Shown: piece after piece, positions 35,919 through 45,278 of the stretch
Layout of the letters: each line of letters opens with the position of its first letter
Numbering within the stretch: the stretch's first letter is position 1
NCBI GenBank assembly: GCA_026004775.1
Contig: BPJU01000014.1
Coordinates: forward strand, 109,497-173,496
Length of the DNA: 64,000 nt
Source: Pirellulaceae bacterium
Lineage (GTDB): Bacteria > Planctomycetota > Planctomycetia > Pirellulales > Pirellulaceae
Direction of reading: 5' to 3'
Notes under the pieces: generated by a model
What the model saw: the letters and a program-made list of their open reading frames with translations, nothing else
What the model was told of the DNA's origin: nothing
Databases searched by the model: none
Program-made: the position numbers and the translations under genes

Positions 35919-37433
35919 TCAGCGCTTAGCGGCCACTGACGAATATTTCAAGTCATCGAAATAGATTTTCACTACCTGCCCACCCAATGCCGGTGTAAAC
36001 ATGCCGAAGCGGTCGAATCGCGCACCTTCCTGTTTCATGTGTGGCGTCAAGACCAGGCGTACGGATTCGTCTGCCAGAGTAACCTCGACGGCGCCCCGGC
36101 CTCCTGCGGCATCCGGGTCGTAGACCAAGCGCCACTGGTAGATTCGATCGGGCAGAAGCACCGGGCCGGTCTTGCTTTGCGCTCGTGTTCCCTGGGCGCT
36201 CACCACCGTCGGGCGGAAGTAGTGTCCGACGCGGGTCGGCCCGCCCACGTGTATCCCCAGGAAGTGTCCAGCTTCCGTGGGGGGCTTGTTTTTCTCGCGG
36301 CTGTTGAACCATCCGAAAAACATGTCCGAGTCCGGTGCCCCGACTTTCAGCACCACTCGGCCACTCGCCTCCAGTTGATCCTCCAGCGTCAGGGGGCCGA
36401 TTCGATCGGCGTAAAAGCTGTATTTCCCCGAACGCCAAAACCTCCCACCAAGCTCGCCTCGAATGCCACCCGCGTAGTCGGTGTCACTGTAGCCGTAGTC
36501 ATGGGCTCCTCCCACATCCGTCGCTTGATAGCGTGCCCGGTTTCCCGAACCATTCCAACCCGGGTCTTGCGAAAAGTCCTCCGCATGGCCGTTATACGCC
36601 AAGTCGTCAAAATAGATGATCACGGCATTGCCTGGTTTCATCATATTCATCAGACCGAAGTGGTCAAACGTGGTTGGTTGTTGTTTGAAACCATCGGGAA
36701 GTTCCACGGTGAAGTGGGTCTTGTTGGGAAAGCGTTGGCGGGCTTCCTGCCGGTAGGTTTCTGGAAGCTCTTCATCCAGATACGTTCCGGGTTCGGGTGT
36801 CTCACCGCGCAGTGTAAAAGTAATTCGTCCCCGGCCGTCGGCCGCATCAGGGTCATAGTCCAAAGACCAGGTATAGGGAGTGTTGACGCGCAGCGGAGCG
36901 GGACGAAATTGGCCTGGTACATAAGGTGTAATGAACGTGCCGCAACTTTGGTTTTGTCCCGTAATCAGTCGCACGGCCAAACGGGCTCCCGCCGGTTCGC
37001 AATCGAAGTGCAATCCAATCGAAGATACCGGACGGCCGCCGGCGCCCGGCTGTTGGGCGCGAAAGAAACCAAAAAAGACGCCACTGCTGGAAGCTGTTCG
37101 CACCAGCACGAAAGTACCCGAAGCGGTCAGTCGATCATGCAACGTTTTCGGCGGAATACGAGCGGCATAGTAGGCGGGCTCCGATGCGCGCCACACTTGG
37201 CCACCTATTTCTCCAGCCGCTATCCCGGCAAAATGCGTCAGGCTGAAGCCGAAGTCCTGCACGATTGTCGGGTAGCGTTGGGGGACGATGCGGTTGTTGA
37301 AGCCTTCCCAACCGGGATCTCGATCGAACGACTCACTTTTCAATACTGGCTGTGCCCGGCAGATCGCTTCTTGGGTCAAGGCCAAAAGTGGGCACAGCAC
37401 CAACACCACACCGCGCGGGAATCGAGTCAACAT
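35919..37433 (-). CDS. Exported protein with two tandem homologous domains, function unknown
   Basis: A 504-residue protein with a signal peptide (residues 1-27, VVLVLCPLLALTQEAICRA) and two related repeats of about 230 residues. Corresponding segments are FDRDPGWEGFNNRIVPQRYP / FSQDPGWNGSGNRARYQATD; FAGIAAGEIGGQVWRAS / YAGGIRGELGGRFWRSG; TLHDRLTASGTFVLV / TLEDQLEASGRVVLK; VFFGFF / MFFGWF; and YDPDAADGRGRITFTL / YDPDAAGGRGAVEVTL. Both end with a phrase like FDDLxYxG/S. The composition (beta-strand rich, Gly, Asp, aromatic) suggests a concanavalin-like sandwich, perhaps binding carbohydrate. The ATG at 37433 has AAGGATC upstream; the earlier in-frame start at 37637 would hide the signal peptide. 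I do not recognise a named family. Confidence 0.85.
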   Translation of the reverse strand: MLTRFPRGVVLVLCPLLALTQEAICRAQPVLKSESFDRDPGWEGFNNRIVPQRYPTIVQDFGFSLTHFAGIAAGEIGGQVWRASEPAYYAARIPPKTLHDRLTASGTFVLVRTASSSGVFFGFFRAQQPGAGGRPVSSIGLHFDCEPAGARLAVRLITGQNQSCGTFITPYVPGQFRPAPLRVNTPYTWSLDYDPDAADGRGRITFTLRGETPEPGTYLDEELPETYRQEARQRFPNKTHFTVELPDGFKQQPTTFDHFGLMNMMKPGNAVIIYFDDLAYNGHAEDFSQDPGWNGSGNRARYQATDVGGAHDYGYSDTDYAGGIRGELGGRFWRSGKYSFYADRIGPLTLEDQLEASGRVVLKVGAPDSDMFFGWFNSREKNKPPTEAGHFLGIHVGGPTRVGHYFRPTVVSAQGTRAQSKTGPVLLPDRIYQWRLVYDPDAAGGRGAVEVTLADESVRLVLTPHMKQEGARFDRFGMFTPALGGQVVKIYFDDLKYSSVAAKR

Positions 37434-37743
37434 CGCAGATCCTTTACGAACCGGATGGTGCTGTATTATCCGTCGATCATGATGTTTCCTATTTCTGCCA
37501 TTGGGGGCCGACTGGCGGCGGTAATTCAGGATAGCACGTCGACGGCTCGGAATCCAACCAGCAACCGGTTGTCGAAGTTCGGGTTCCGCACGGTAGCGTC
37601 CGGCTCTGTGACGGTGTGGCCGTATCGGCCGATCCAAGGGGCACGGACAGTGTGTTCTGGCAGGCCGAGCTTACTGCGTGCTGGTAGACCAGGTGATGTG
37701 GGGTGGGGTACCGTCGTGGCACCATGGGCTACGGTTTCCGGTG

Positions 37744-38883
37744 CTACTTGGAACCGGCATCGAACAGGGCGGCCTCCACGGTGATTCCCGGTCCAAAGGC
37801 CAGCGCCACGCACGGAAGCGGTGCACGAACCTCTTGCAACCGCCGCAGCACGAACAGGATGCTCGCCGACGACATGTTCCCGAATTCAGCCAATACCTCT
37901 CGGGACGAAGCGAGCTGGCCGTCATCAAGGCCAAGAGCTTCAGCCACTGCTTTCAGGATCCGTGGGCCGCCGGGATGAATAGCCCACGACCGAATGTCAG
38001 TCCGCACCATCCTTTGACGTTCCAGCCAGTGGTCCAGGCACGGGCCCAGTTGCCAGCGAAGCAGATCGGGCAGTTGTGGCGAAAGCGACATTCGAAAGCC
38101 GTGGTCTCCGATGGTCCAGCTCATCATGGACAGCGAGCCGGGGATGAGGGTCGAAGCCTGGTCGCGGAGGATCCAGAATGGACCGGTACTGTGGCATGCA
38201 TACCGCCGCGTCTCCGGTCCATCGTCCGGCTCGGCTGTTCCGATCAGGCATGCGGCTCCGTCAGCAAACAGGGCGTTGGCTACAATCTGTTGTGGATCCC
38301 AGCCGTACTGGTGGTGCAGGCTGCACAGCTCGACAGCGCAGAGCAATACCCGCGCTTCCGGATCACTTTCGACAAACGCACGGGCTACGCGCAAGGCATT
38401 GAGCGCCCCATGGCATCCCATAAAACCGATGTGAGTCCGCGAGACATGGTTGGGAAGCGGCAATTCGCCCATCAGCGTGATGTCCCAGCCGGGTGAGTGG
38501 AAACCGGTACAAGAGACGGTGACCAGATGGGTGATTTGCGACGCAGGAATTCCCGAACCGCCCAAGGCGGCCCTTGCCGCTGCCACAGCCAGCGGCGGCG
38601 CGTCGACCTGGTAACGCCGCATCCGTTCTTCTGTGCTCGGGCCAAAGCGACTTTCTTCGCTCGGTGGCAGATAAAACGACTGCGTCGCCCGTGACCCATT
38701 GGAAGAGGTAGCCAGCAGCACGGAGTAGCGGCGGTGCACTCCGCTGTGGCGATACAGCACCGGCAGCGCCGCTTTGTGGTTGTCCGTGTTGCAACAGAGT
38801 GCCATCGCAAACTGTGCCGCCTCTGGCTGGGCAACCCAGTGCTGAGGCGTCGCCGTACCGATCGCTCGAATTACAAGCCCCAT
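37744..38883 (-). CDS. Type III polyketide synthase (chalcone/stilbene synthase-like)
   Basis: A 379-residue type III PKS, a homodimeric enzyme that condenses malonyl-CoA units onto a starter acyl-CoA without an acyl carrier protein. The catalytic triad is present: Cys157 in FMGCHGALNALR, His303 in AIHPGGPRIL and Asn336 in EFGNMSSASILF. The residue after VVS-type strand is CTGFHSPGWDI, as in bacterial alkylpyrone/alkylresorcinol-type enzymes. It is the last gene of a minus-strand operon with a methyltransferase and an FAD oxidoreductase, 18 bp after the latter, which is a common bacterial type III PKS arrangement. The product is probably a methylated, oxidised alkyl-pyrone or resorcinol-like lipid; the precise product is inference. 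Confidence 0.93.
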   Translation of the reverse strand: MGLVIRAIGTATPQHWVAQPEAAQFAMALCCNTDNHKAALPVLYRHSGVHRRYSVLLATSSNGSRATQSFYLPPSEESRFGPSTEERMRRYQVDAPPLAVAAARAALGGSGIPASQITHLVTVSCTGFHSPGWDITLMGELPLPNHVSRTHIGFMGCHGALNALRVARAFVESDPEARVLLCAVELCSLHHQYGWDPQQIVANALFADGAACLIGTAEPDDGPETRRYACHSTGPFWILRDQASTLIPGSLSMMSWTIGDHGFRMSLSPQLPDLLRWQLGPCLDHWLERQRMVRTDIRSWAIHPGGPRILKAVAEALGLDDGQLASSREVLAEFGNMSSASILFVLRRLQEVRAPLPCVALAFGPGITVEAALFDAGSK

Positions 38884-38901
38884 ACTCTGCCTCGCTATAG
38901 T

Positions 38902-40221
38902 CTACAATGTTCGCGTCCCATACGCGCGGACCGGTTCCATCGTCGGCTGCGAGCGGGTGCGGGCCGCGGGAATCGTGGCGCTGTCCGGCTGGGCAGGAAC
39001 CGCCGGCGCATGGATCCGGTCGATGATCATCTGGGCCAGTTTCGGTAATTGAACGAACAGCGGCATAGTCAAGGCCTGCGCCGCCCCGCTGTGTAGCAGC
39101 CATCGCAGCAGCCGGCAGGCACGCTGCGATTTGCCAATCGCTTGAGTCCAGATCACGTGCCATTTTCGCGCAAGGTGCGGCGACCAACTGTGTACTGCCT
39201 GACATACCAGCGGCGCGACAAGCTGTGCCGACCACAACGCCCAGGCAATTCCTTCGCCGGTGAATGGTTCGATGTATCCGGCCGCGTCACCGATGAGGAA
39301 CACCTTGCTGGATGCCAGGGGGCGCGTCGAGCGTGTCAGCGGGGGTGTGCCGCACCACACCGCCTTGTACAGCCCGCTGATCGGTGCCAGTCCGGCTGCT
39401 TGCCACAATTCCGCGAACGCCTCAGCCGGGCCGCCGGCATCGCGAAGCAATTGCGGGCGCACGGCTGCTGCAGCGTTCCACCGACCGTCTCCGGTTTGCA
39501 CCAATCCCGCATAGCCTCCTCGTCCCACCGCCATGTAGATTGTCCCGGCCTGATAATCGCCGGGAACATCCTCCAGTACGGCTCCAATGCCGATACTCGA
39601 TCGCCGGCAGACGTGGGACGTGAACTCACCACACTTTTCGAGTGACGGGTGCGACAAGCCGTCGGCCGCCACCACAACGGTTGCCGCGACGATTTGTTCG
39701 TGGCCGTTTCGGTGGCGCAATCGCAAGAAGCGAACCGCGTCGTCGTTGACCGCCGGTGAGACGGGGGCAGAGGGACGTCCGGAAAGGCGGGGCGGCGAGG
39801 GGAGCAACTGTGCGTCGGTTTCGGTCACGAAACACACGCCTGCCCGCACCGCCTCAGCCGCCAACGCGCTATCGAAATCCGACCGGCTAACAGCCACCAC
39901 TCCCGGTAGCTGCAGTGCCAGCCGCCGGCGGCCGGCGACCAGTTGGCACCAATGTTGGGCACTGGCCGGAAGCCGATGCGACAAATAGTCGAGGCCGGCT
40001 GCGGCCAGCACTGACCATGCTCGCCGGTTGATGCACGCCCCGCACACTTTGTAGCGAGGGAACGATCGCCGCTCGATCAACAGCGTGCGAAGCCCGCGCC
40101 GTGCCAACAACAGCGCTGCCATCGCTCCGGCTGGACCGGCCCCCACTACGGCCACGTCCCAGTGCTGTTTTTCGCATGCCTTGACCTTTATCGGATTTGA
40201 GTCTGTCGAAAGAAGAGTCAT
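38902..40221 (-). CDS. FAD-dependent oxidoreductase (geranylgeranyl-reductase/halogenase-like)
   Basis: A 439-residue flavoprotein. The Rossmann-type FAD motif is WDVAVVGAGPAGAMAALLLA (residues 20-39) followed by LLIERRSFPRYKVCGACI, and a second FAD motif FLIGDAAGYIEPFTGEGI lies in the C-terminal half. This pattern fits the geranylgeranyl-reductase-like group of aromatic-ring hydroxylase/reductases. The ATG at 40221 overlaps the stop of the methyltransferase gene (ATGA), so the genes are translationally coupled; the longer frame from 40431 overlaps the methyltransferase and is not used. It sits between the methyltransferase and type III PKS genes and probably tailors the polyketide. Confidence 0.92.
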   Translation of the reverse strand: MTLLSTDSNPIKVKACEKQHWDVAVVGAGPAGAMAALLLARRGLRTLLIERRSFPRYKVCGACINRRAWSVLAAAGLDYLSHRLPASAQHWCQLVAGRRRLALQLPGVVAVSRSDFDSALAAEAVRAGVCFVTETDAQLLPSPPRLSGRPSAPVSPAVNDDAVRFLRLRHRNGHEQIVAATVVVAADGLSHPSLEKCGEFTSHVCRRSSIGIGAVLEDVPGDYQAGTIYMAVGRGGYAGLVQTGDGRWNAAAAVRPQLLRDAGGPAEAFAELWQAAGLAPISGLYKAVWCGTPPLTRSTRPLASSKVFLIGDAAGYIEPFTGEGIAWALWSAQLVAPLVCQAVHSWSPHLARKWHVIWTQAIGKSQRACRLLRWLLHSGAAQALTMPLFVQLPKLAQMIIDRIHAPAVPAQPDSATIPAARTRSQPTMEPVRAYGTRTL

Positions 40222-40961
40222 GCCGGCGGCCTCCATTCGAGCAGGAACCGCTGCGGCCAGTGCCGGCGGATCGTCGCGCCGGTCATGCCGCACGACTCGG
40301 CCAGTGCCAGAGCCTCCTGGGGCCGATATGCTGCGCGTACTGAGCGAGGCCCGTCGATGTGCACCACCGGCGACCGCGTGAGCAGCCGGCTGCCCCACCA
40401 TGCCAAGAGATAACCCAAGCGCGTGCGGCACAGGTCGTCAATGAGTACCAACTGCCGTGCGGCGTGCTTCATGCGGGTCAAGAGTCGCCGTGCGCCGGTA
40501 TCATCCAGGTGGTGCAGGAACAGCAGGCACATCACCACATCGTACGGCGGCAGTTCGTCATGCACTACATCGTGGCAGAAAAAGCGGGTCACGTCCGTCA
40601 AACCTTCGCGAGCCGCCAGTTCCCGCGCCACCTGGATCGCGACCGTACTGATGTCGCAGCCTTCGACCTGTAAGAGAAGTCCTGCCGAGCGGGCTCGTTT
40701 GGCTATCTGGATCGCTACATCGCCGCTGCCGCACGCGATGTCGAGCACGGTCACAGGCTGGCCTCCTCGTTCGCGTGCCAGCTGCCGGATTGGTCGCCAC
40801 ACGGCCGCCGCGCTGCGACTAATTCGATTGATCCGCCGCAATCCCTCGAGCGCTGCTCGATGAGCTGCCTCGTGCAGCGACGGGTCGTCCATCAATTCCG
40901 GTTGCCTGTCGCGATGCCGCAAATCGGTAGTCCAGTCTTTCCAGAAACGCAAGCCGTTCAC
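40218..40961 (-). CDS. SAM-dependent methyltransferase of the PKS operon
   Basis: A class I methyltransferase of 247 residues with the SAM motif VLDIACGSGDVAIQIA (about residues 70-85), a motif II-like acid (VEGCDISTVAI) and CLLFLHHLDDTGARRLL after it. The N-terminal phrase RQPELMDDPSLHEAAHRAA is typical of methyltransferases that occur beside bacterial type III PKS genes. The start is GTG at 40961; an ATG at 40892 is possible but would cut the conserved N-terminus. It is the first gene of the operon and ends in a four-base overlap with the FAD oxidoreductase. It likely methylates the PKS product on oxygen or carbon. Confidence 0.9.
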   Translation of the reverse strand: MNGLRFWKDWTTDLRHRDRQPELMDDPSLHEAAHRAALEGLRRINRISRSAAAVWRPIRQLARERGGQPVTVLDIACGSGDVAIQIAKRARSAGLLLQVEGCDISTVAIQVARELAAREGLTDVTRFFCHDVVHDELPPYDVVMCLLFLHHLDDTGARRLLTRMKHAARQLVLIDDLCRTRLGYLLAWWGSRLLTRSPVVHIDGPRSVRAAYRPQEALALAESCGMTGATIRRHWPQRFLLEWRPPA

Positions 40962-41240
40962 CCCGGCAAGCCAAATGCAGCCCTGATCCCGAACGAACTC
41001 TTGTGATTATATCGCGATTTTAGCGGGGGACGCAGATTGAGCCTGAGATGACTGGAACCAGCGGGTGCTTGATCATTGCGCCAGGAGGCGTACTGGGGCA
41101 CGACGCTCGAGATAGTAAGGGATAGAGCGTTCGCGTTTCCTGACCAATAAATAAATGCCTTCACAAGCCAAGTGGTCTACGACTTTTTCCGGGGACGTCT
41201 CGGCTCGGGAGCTTCGCCAGGGCTGCCCGGCAAAGTGTCC

Positions 41241-41269
41241 TTGGTAAGTGTGCCAACCTTTGCTATATT
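41241..41269 (+). promoter_or_regulatory. Candidate sigma70-type promoter of the helicase gene
   Basis: TTGGTA at 41241-41246 and TATATT at 41264-41269 with a 17-bp spacer, 58 bp before the ATG of the SNF2 gene. The consensus match is moderate. The rest of the 366-bp gap between the methyltransferase gene and the helicase start shows nothing else I can name. Confidence 0.45.
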
Positions 41270-41327
41270 GACACTCCGGACAGGTGGTGTGTTGAGGGAC
41301 ATTGCCTCGTTGCAGCAAGGAGGCACC

Positions 41328-44141
41328 ATGGATACGGCGCGCGTTTCTCGTCCGCAGCATCTTTCTTCCAAGGCCACACTCCGCTCGCGGCTTGCTCGAC
41401 TGGATTTACGGACCGTCGAAAAACTGCTGGGGCCGAGGGCTGGTGAGCTGCTTAAAAAGGGTGCGCTGCTACTGACCAACCTGGTCCCGGATCGTGACGT
41501 TTATCTGCGGGGTGATGTTTTCCGCGTGACGCTCGAGGACGAAGCTGTTCCGGGCGGACGAGCCATGGTGACGATTACCCTGAGTGGTAACCGATCGCGG
41601 AAGCTGTTGTTTCGCTGTAATCGCTGCCAGACGGTCTGCCGGCATGTGGGTGCCACTTTTTCATTGATCCTGGAAGACAAGTATTCGCTGGGGCTGTCCG
41701 ATGTTCCCAAGCCGGATGTTCCGTTGGAGTTGCTTTCCGAAAGCGAGCTGGTCGAGCGTGCGCTGGCGGAGCGCCGCAAGCGATCGCGTGAGGAAGGCTA
41801 TCGCCTCCAAAGTACCGACCCCAGTACACCCTGGACAGACTACGTGCTTACCAATACTCGCTCGGGCAAGACGTATCGGTTAGCGTTGCGCGGGTTGGGG
41901 CCCGGCAAGTGGTACTGTTCTTGTCCGGATTTCCGTACCAATCGCCTGGGGACGTGCAAGCACTTGATGTATGCCGAGCGGCGCGTGCGGGAGCGGTTTT
42001 CCGCCAGCCAGCTGCAAGTGCCGCCCACCCTGGATGCGTGCGAAGTGTATTTGCAATACACCGATACGGTTACGCTGCACTTGGCCGTTCCGGACGACGT
42101 ATCCGCAGAGGCGTCCAGGCTGGTCGCTGGCATGACCCGCGGCCCGATCCACGACATCCGCCAGTTGTTAAGCACCGTGCGGAAGCTGGAACAGCAAGGT
42201 TATACGGTACGCATTTTTCCCGACGCAGAGGAGTGGATCGAGCAGTATCTGTATCGCGAGCGGGTGGCACGTTTGGTGGAAGAGATTCGCAAAGACCCGG
42301 CGGGGCACCCGCTGCGCACGACTCTTCTGCGCATTGAGCTTCTGCCCTATCAAATGGACGGAATTGCTTTTGCCGTGGGAGTTGGCCGAGCCGTGCTGGC
42401 CGATGACATGGGGTTGGGCAAAACGATCCAGGCGATCGGCGTGGCGATGCTGCTACGCCGCTTGGCTGGCATCCGGCGCGTATTGGTGGTCTGCCCGGCC
42501 TCGGTCAAGTCCCAATGGCGTAATGAAATCCTACGCTCCTGTGATGCCACAGTGGAAGTGGTACAGGGCGGTGCGGCCGATCGAGTGGAACAGTATTTAT
42601 CCGACAAGTTTTTCACTGTTTGCAATTACGAACAGGTACTGCGTGATCTGTCGACCATCGAATCAGTACGGTGGGATCTAATTATTCTGGACGAAGGCCA
42701 GCGGATCAAGAATTGGGAGGCAAAGACGAGCCGCTGCATCAAGGCGCTACGATCGCCTTTCGCTCTCGTGCTGTCTGGCACGCCGCTGGAGAACCGATTG
42801 GACGAACTATATTCGGTCGTACAGTTTGTGGACGATCAGCGCTTGCCACCCGCTTATCGCTTCTTTCATCGCCACCGGGTGGTCGACGAGCGCGGGCGAG
42901 TACTCGGATACAAGAACCTGGATGAATTGCGGCAAAAGCTTCGGCCGATTCTGCTCCGACGGACCCGTGAAGAGGTGCTGTTGGAGTTGCCCGAGCGGAT
43001 GGTGCATACGGTTCGGATTGCACCTACCGGTGAGCAGAAAGTGATGAGTGACGAACTGTCGGCCAAGGCAGCCATGATCGCTGCAAAGCCGTTTTTGACC
43101 GAAATGGATCTTTTGCGCCTGCAAAAGCTGCTTCTCCAGGCCCGCATGTGTGCCGACAGCACGTTTCTGGTGGACAAGCGGCCGCCGGGCTATTCCAGTA
43201 AGATCCAACACCTCGAGGAAATGCTGCCCACGCTTTTTTCCAATCCTCATCGGAAGGCTGTGCTTTTCAGTGAATGGACGACTATGTTGGATTTGATTGA
43301 ACCGATCTTGAAGCGGTTGAAGTTGGACTTTGTCCGTCTGGACGGAAGAGTGCCGCAGCGGCGGCGTCAACAACTGGTGAACCGTTTTCAGACGGATCCG
43401 AATTGCCGGCTGTTTCTTACCACCAATGCCGGCTCTACGGGGCTCAACCTTCAGGCGGCCAACACGGTGATCAATGTCGATTTGCCCTGGAATCCAGCGG
43501 TGTTGGAACAGCGCATCGGGCGTGCCCATCGCCTCGGACAGCGAAAACCGGTGGATGTGTACTTGCTGGTGACTGAACAGACGCTCGAGGAACGATTGCT
43601 CAATGTACTTGCGCAGAAAAAGACTTTGGCACTGGCAGTGTTGGATCCTGACAGTGACCTGTCGGAGGTCGACTGCGACAGTGGAGCAGAAGAGCTGAAG
43701 CGGCGTTTGGAGCGGCTGTTGGGTCCGAAGCCACTTGTACCGATCGACGAGTCGTCGATGCAGCGCGTTTGCGAGGAGCTTGATCGATTGTCGGTCAAGG
43801 CCACCGAACAACCGTGCGAGCCCCACCAGGGGGCGGCGCTCGAGCGCTCGGCCTATCAGCAGCGCGTCGCCGCCGCCGGCGGCCAGTTGCTGGGCGCTGT
43901 CTTTGGCTTCTTGAAAGAATTGGTTGCCCCCCAGCAACACCAGACTCCGCCGGAATTGGTCGCGGTTGTGCGGCGAGGATTGGAGCAGTGCGTCACGGCC
44001 GATGCAGATGGCCGTCCCCAACTGACTCTTACGCTGCCTGAGGCGGAGAGCCTTGATCAACTTGCACAGACACTCGCCGCACTGCTGGTGCCGGGAAACC
44101 CCGGGCCGGCAGATAACTACGGCTGTGCTCAGCGACGTTGA
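41328..44141 (+). CDS. SWIM zinc finger SNF2-family helicase
   Basis: A 937-residue DNA translocase. A SWIM zinc finger lies around residues 195-220 (YCSCPDF...TCKHLMY; pattern CxC-n-CxH). The SNF2 ATPase follows: Walker A DDMGLGKTIQAIG near residue 360, Walker B variant ILDEGQRIKNWE near 455 (DEGQ rather than DEAQ/DEAH), LSGTPLENRLDELYSV, and the second lobe with FSEWTTM, TTNAGSTGLNLQAA and EQRIGRAHRLGQ (arginine finger region). AAGGAGG lies 4-5 nt before the ATG at 41328, a strong reason to choose that start over the open frame from 41172. Such proteins act on chromatin-like or protein-bound DNA, possibly displacing proteins from DNA. It is a stand-alone gene. Confidence 0.95.
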   Translation: MDTARVSRPQHLSSKATLRSRLARLDLRTVEKLLGPRAGELLKKGALLLTNLVPDRDVYLRGDVFRVTLEDEAVPGGRAMVTITLSGNRSRKLLFRCNRCQTVCRHVGATFSLILEDKYSLGLSDVPKPDVPLELLSESELVERALAERRKRSREEGYRLQSTDPSTPWTDYVLTNTRSGKTYRLALRGLGPGKWYCSCPDFRTNRLGTCKHLMYAERRVRERFSASQLQVPPTLDACEVYLQYTDTVTLHLAVPDDVSAEASRLVAGMTRGPIHDIRQLLSTVRKLEQQGYTVRIFPDAEEWIEQYLYRERVARLVEEIRKDPAGHPLRTTLLRIELLPYQMDGIAFAVGVGRAVLADDMGLGKTIQAIGVAMLLRRLAGIRRVLVVCPASVKSQWRNEILRSCDATVEVVQGGAADRVEQYLSDKFFTVCNYEQVLRDLSTIESVRWDLIILDEGQRIKNWEAKTSRCIKALRSPFALVLSGTPLENRLDELYSVVQFVDDQRLPPAYRFFHRHRVVDERGRVLGYKNLDELRQKLRPILLRRTREEVLLELPERMVHTVRIAPTGEQKVMSDELSAKAAMIAAKPFLTEMDLLRLQKLLLQARMCADSTFLVDKRPPGYSSKIQHLEEMLPTLFSNPHRKAVLFSEWTTMLDLIEPILKRLKLDFVRLDGRVPQRRRQQLVNRFQTDPNCRLFLTTNAGSTGLNLQAANTVINVDLPWNPAVLEQRIGRAHRLGQRKPVDVYLLVTEQTLEERLLNVLAQKKTLALAVLDPDSDLSEVDCDSGAEELKRRLERLLGPKPLVPIDESSMQRVCEELDRLSVKATEQPCEPHQGAALERSAYQQRVAAAGGQLLGAVFGFLKELVAPQQHQTPPELVAVVRRGLEQCVTADADGRPQLTLTLPEAESLDQLAQTLAALLVPGNPGPADNYGCAQRR

Positions 44142-45084
44142 CCGTACACAGTCAAATCGGCTGCGGTCGACTGCCCACGTCGTTTGCCACCCCAACAACT
44201 CCCACGAATGCGATAGCCGAGCCAAGGAAATGTGTTGTGAAGAACGACCGCCAAAGTTCTCACTAAACCGAGCACGGTACCGACCGCGACGAACTTGCTG
44301 ACCACACTCTAAAGCCGGCACCGGCACTGGCGCTGTGCCAACCGGACGATCTCCCGAATTCTGCGTGCCGCGGCTGTTAAAACAAAGAGTTGGACGGGAA
44401 AACCGTAACTGTCTACCCGCTCAAACGGGTATTGTTCCGCGCTTGCGTTGCAAATTGGCCCTTTACCCCTGGTTAGTAGTCGAGTTGTCCAGCCAGGCTT
44501 GCAAGCGTCGGCTGTAATATTTTCGTAATAAACAAATCACATCGCGAAGCGCCATCATATGGTCCATAGCGGAACGCCCAAGCGTTCCGGTCAGCCTCTG
44601 CTTCGGTGGGTCGTCGTGGGACTTCGTTTCATGATTGGCGCGTAATTTGTCACTCGTACCGAAGCTTGGGCCCACGAGCCCAGCTCAGTGTTGAACCTGT
44701 CTCGATCGAGCTCCGAGGTCAAGGATTTAGAAAAAAGGGTCTTTCCTGCCATCGAAAAGCAATACGTTGGAATGACCACAACGCGATGGACATTCGGAGG
44801 CCGTCACGGCGGTTTCCGAAGGAAGGCTGGAGGTAAGGATTGTTAGTTAGGGCGGTAGATGGTCGCAGAGTTGTTTCGAGTGGGAATATTTCGGTGAGTT
44901 GGCTTCACGGCTGGTCCGGGCAGAGAAAAAGACGAGCATGCGAATTGCGGGTGTGAAGTGAGTTGCGGTAGTTGAGGATGATGGTACCAATAACGCGGGC
45001 CTTCGGAGGGAAGATTTGGGAAAAAGGTTCCCGGGTGAAAGTTTTTGGGTAGGAGAGCTTTTGCGAAATGACTTTTTGAAAATG
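44142..45084. other. Intergenic, no gene recognised; purine-rich plus strand
   Basis: Frames here are not convincing. From about 44870 the plus strand becomes strongly G/A-rich. A minus frame of 180 codons (44847-45389) is Ser/Pro/Thr-rich and spans the repeat arrays that follow; its composition is what the repeats dictate, so I do not call it a gene. Confidence 0.5.
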
Positions 45085-45174
45085 AGGGCTGGGGGTGAAG
45101 ACTTGGGAGTGAGCGCTCGGGGTGAGAGGGCTCGGGGAGTGACGGGCTGGGAAGTGACGGCTCGGGATGAGAGG
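45085..45174. repeat. Degenerate tandem repeat of about 15 bp
   Basis: Six consecutive variants of a CTCGGGAGTGA(GC)GG unit: GGGCTGGGGGTGAAGA, CTTGGGAGTGAGCG, CTCGGGGTGAGAGG, GCTCGGGGAGTGACGG, GCTGGGAAGTGACGG and CTCGGGATGAGAGG. The period is about 14-16 bp. It directly precedes the 33-bp array. Confidence 0.7.
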
Positions 45175-45278
45175 TAGTATAGGCGAACAGTTTTGAGGTT
45201 GGTTTCTGAGGGGAAGGGGGCGACCCGGTAAGGAGTTCGCGCTGGGCGACTCGGTGACGAAGCCACCATCAAACAACG

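Noticed and set aside
36039..37784. 581-codon plus-strand frame
   Set aside because: It is antisense to the exported duplicated-domain protein, whose repeats and signal peptide make the minus strand the coding one.
42807..44327. 506-codon minus-strand frame
   Set aside because: Antisense shadow of the SNF2 helicase, which has all expected motifs.
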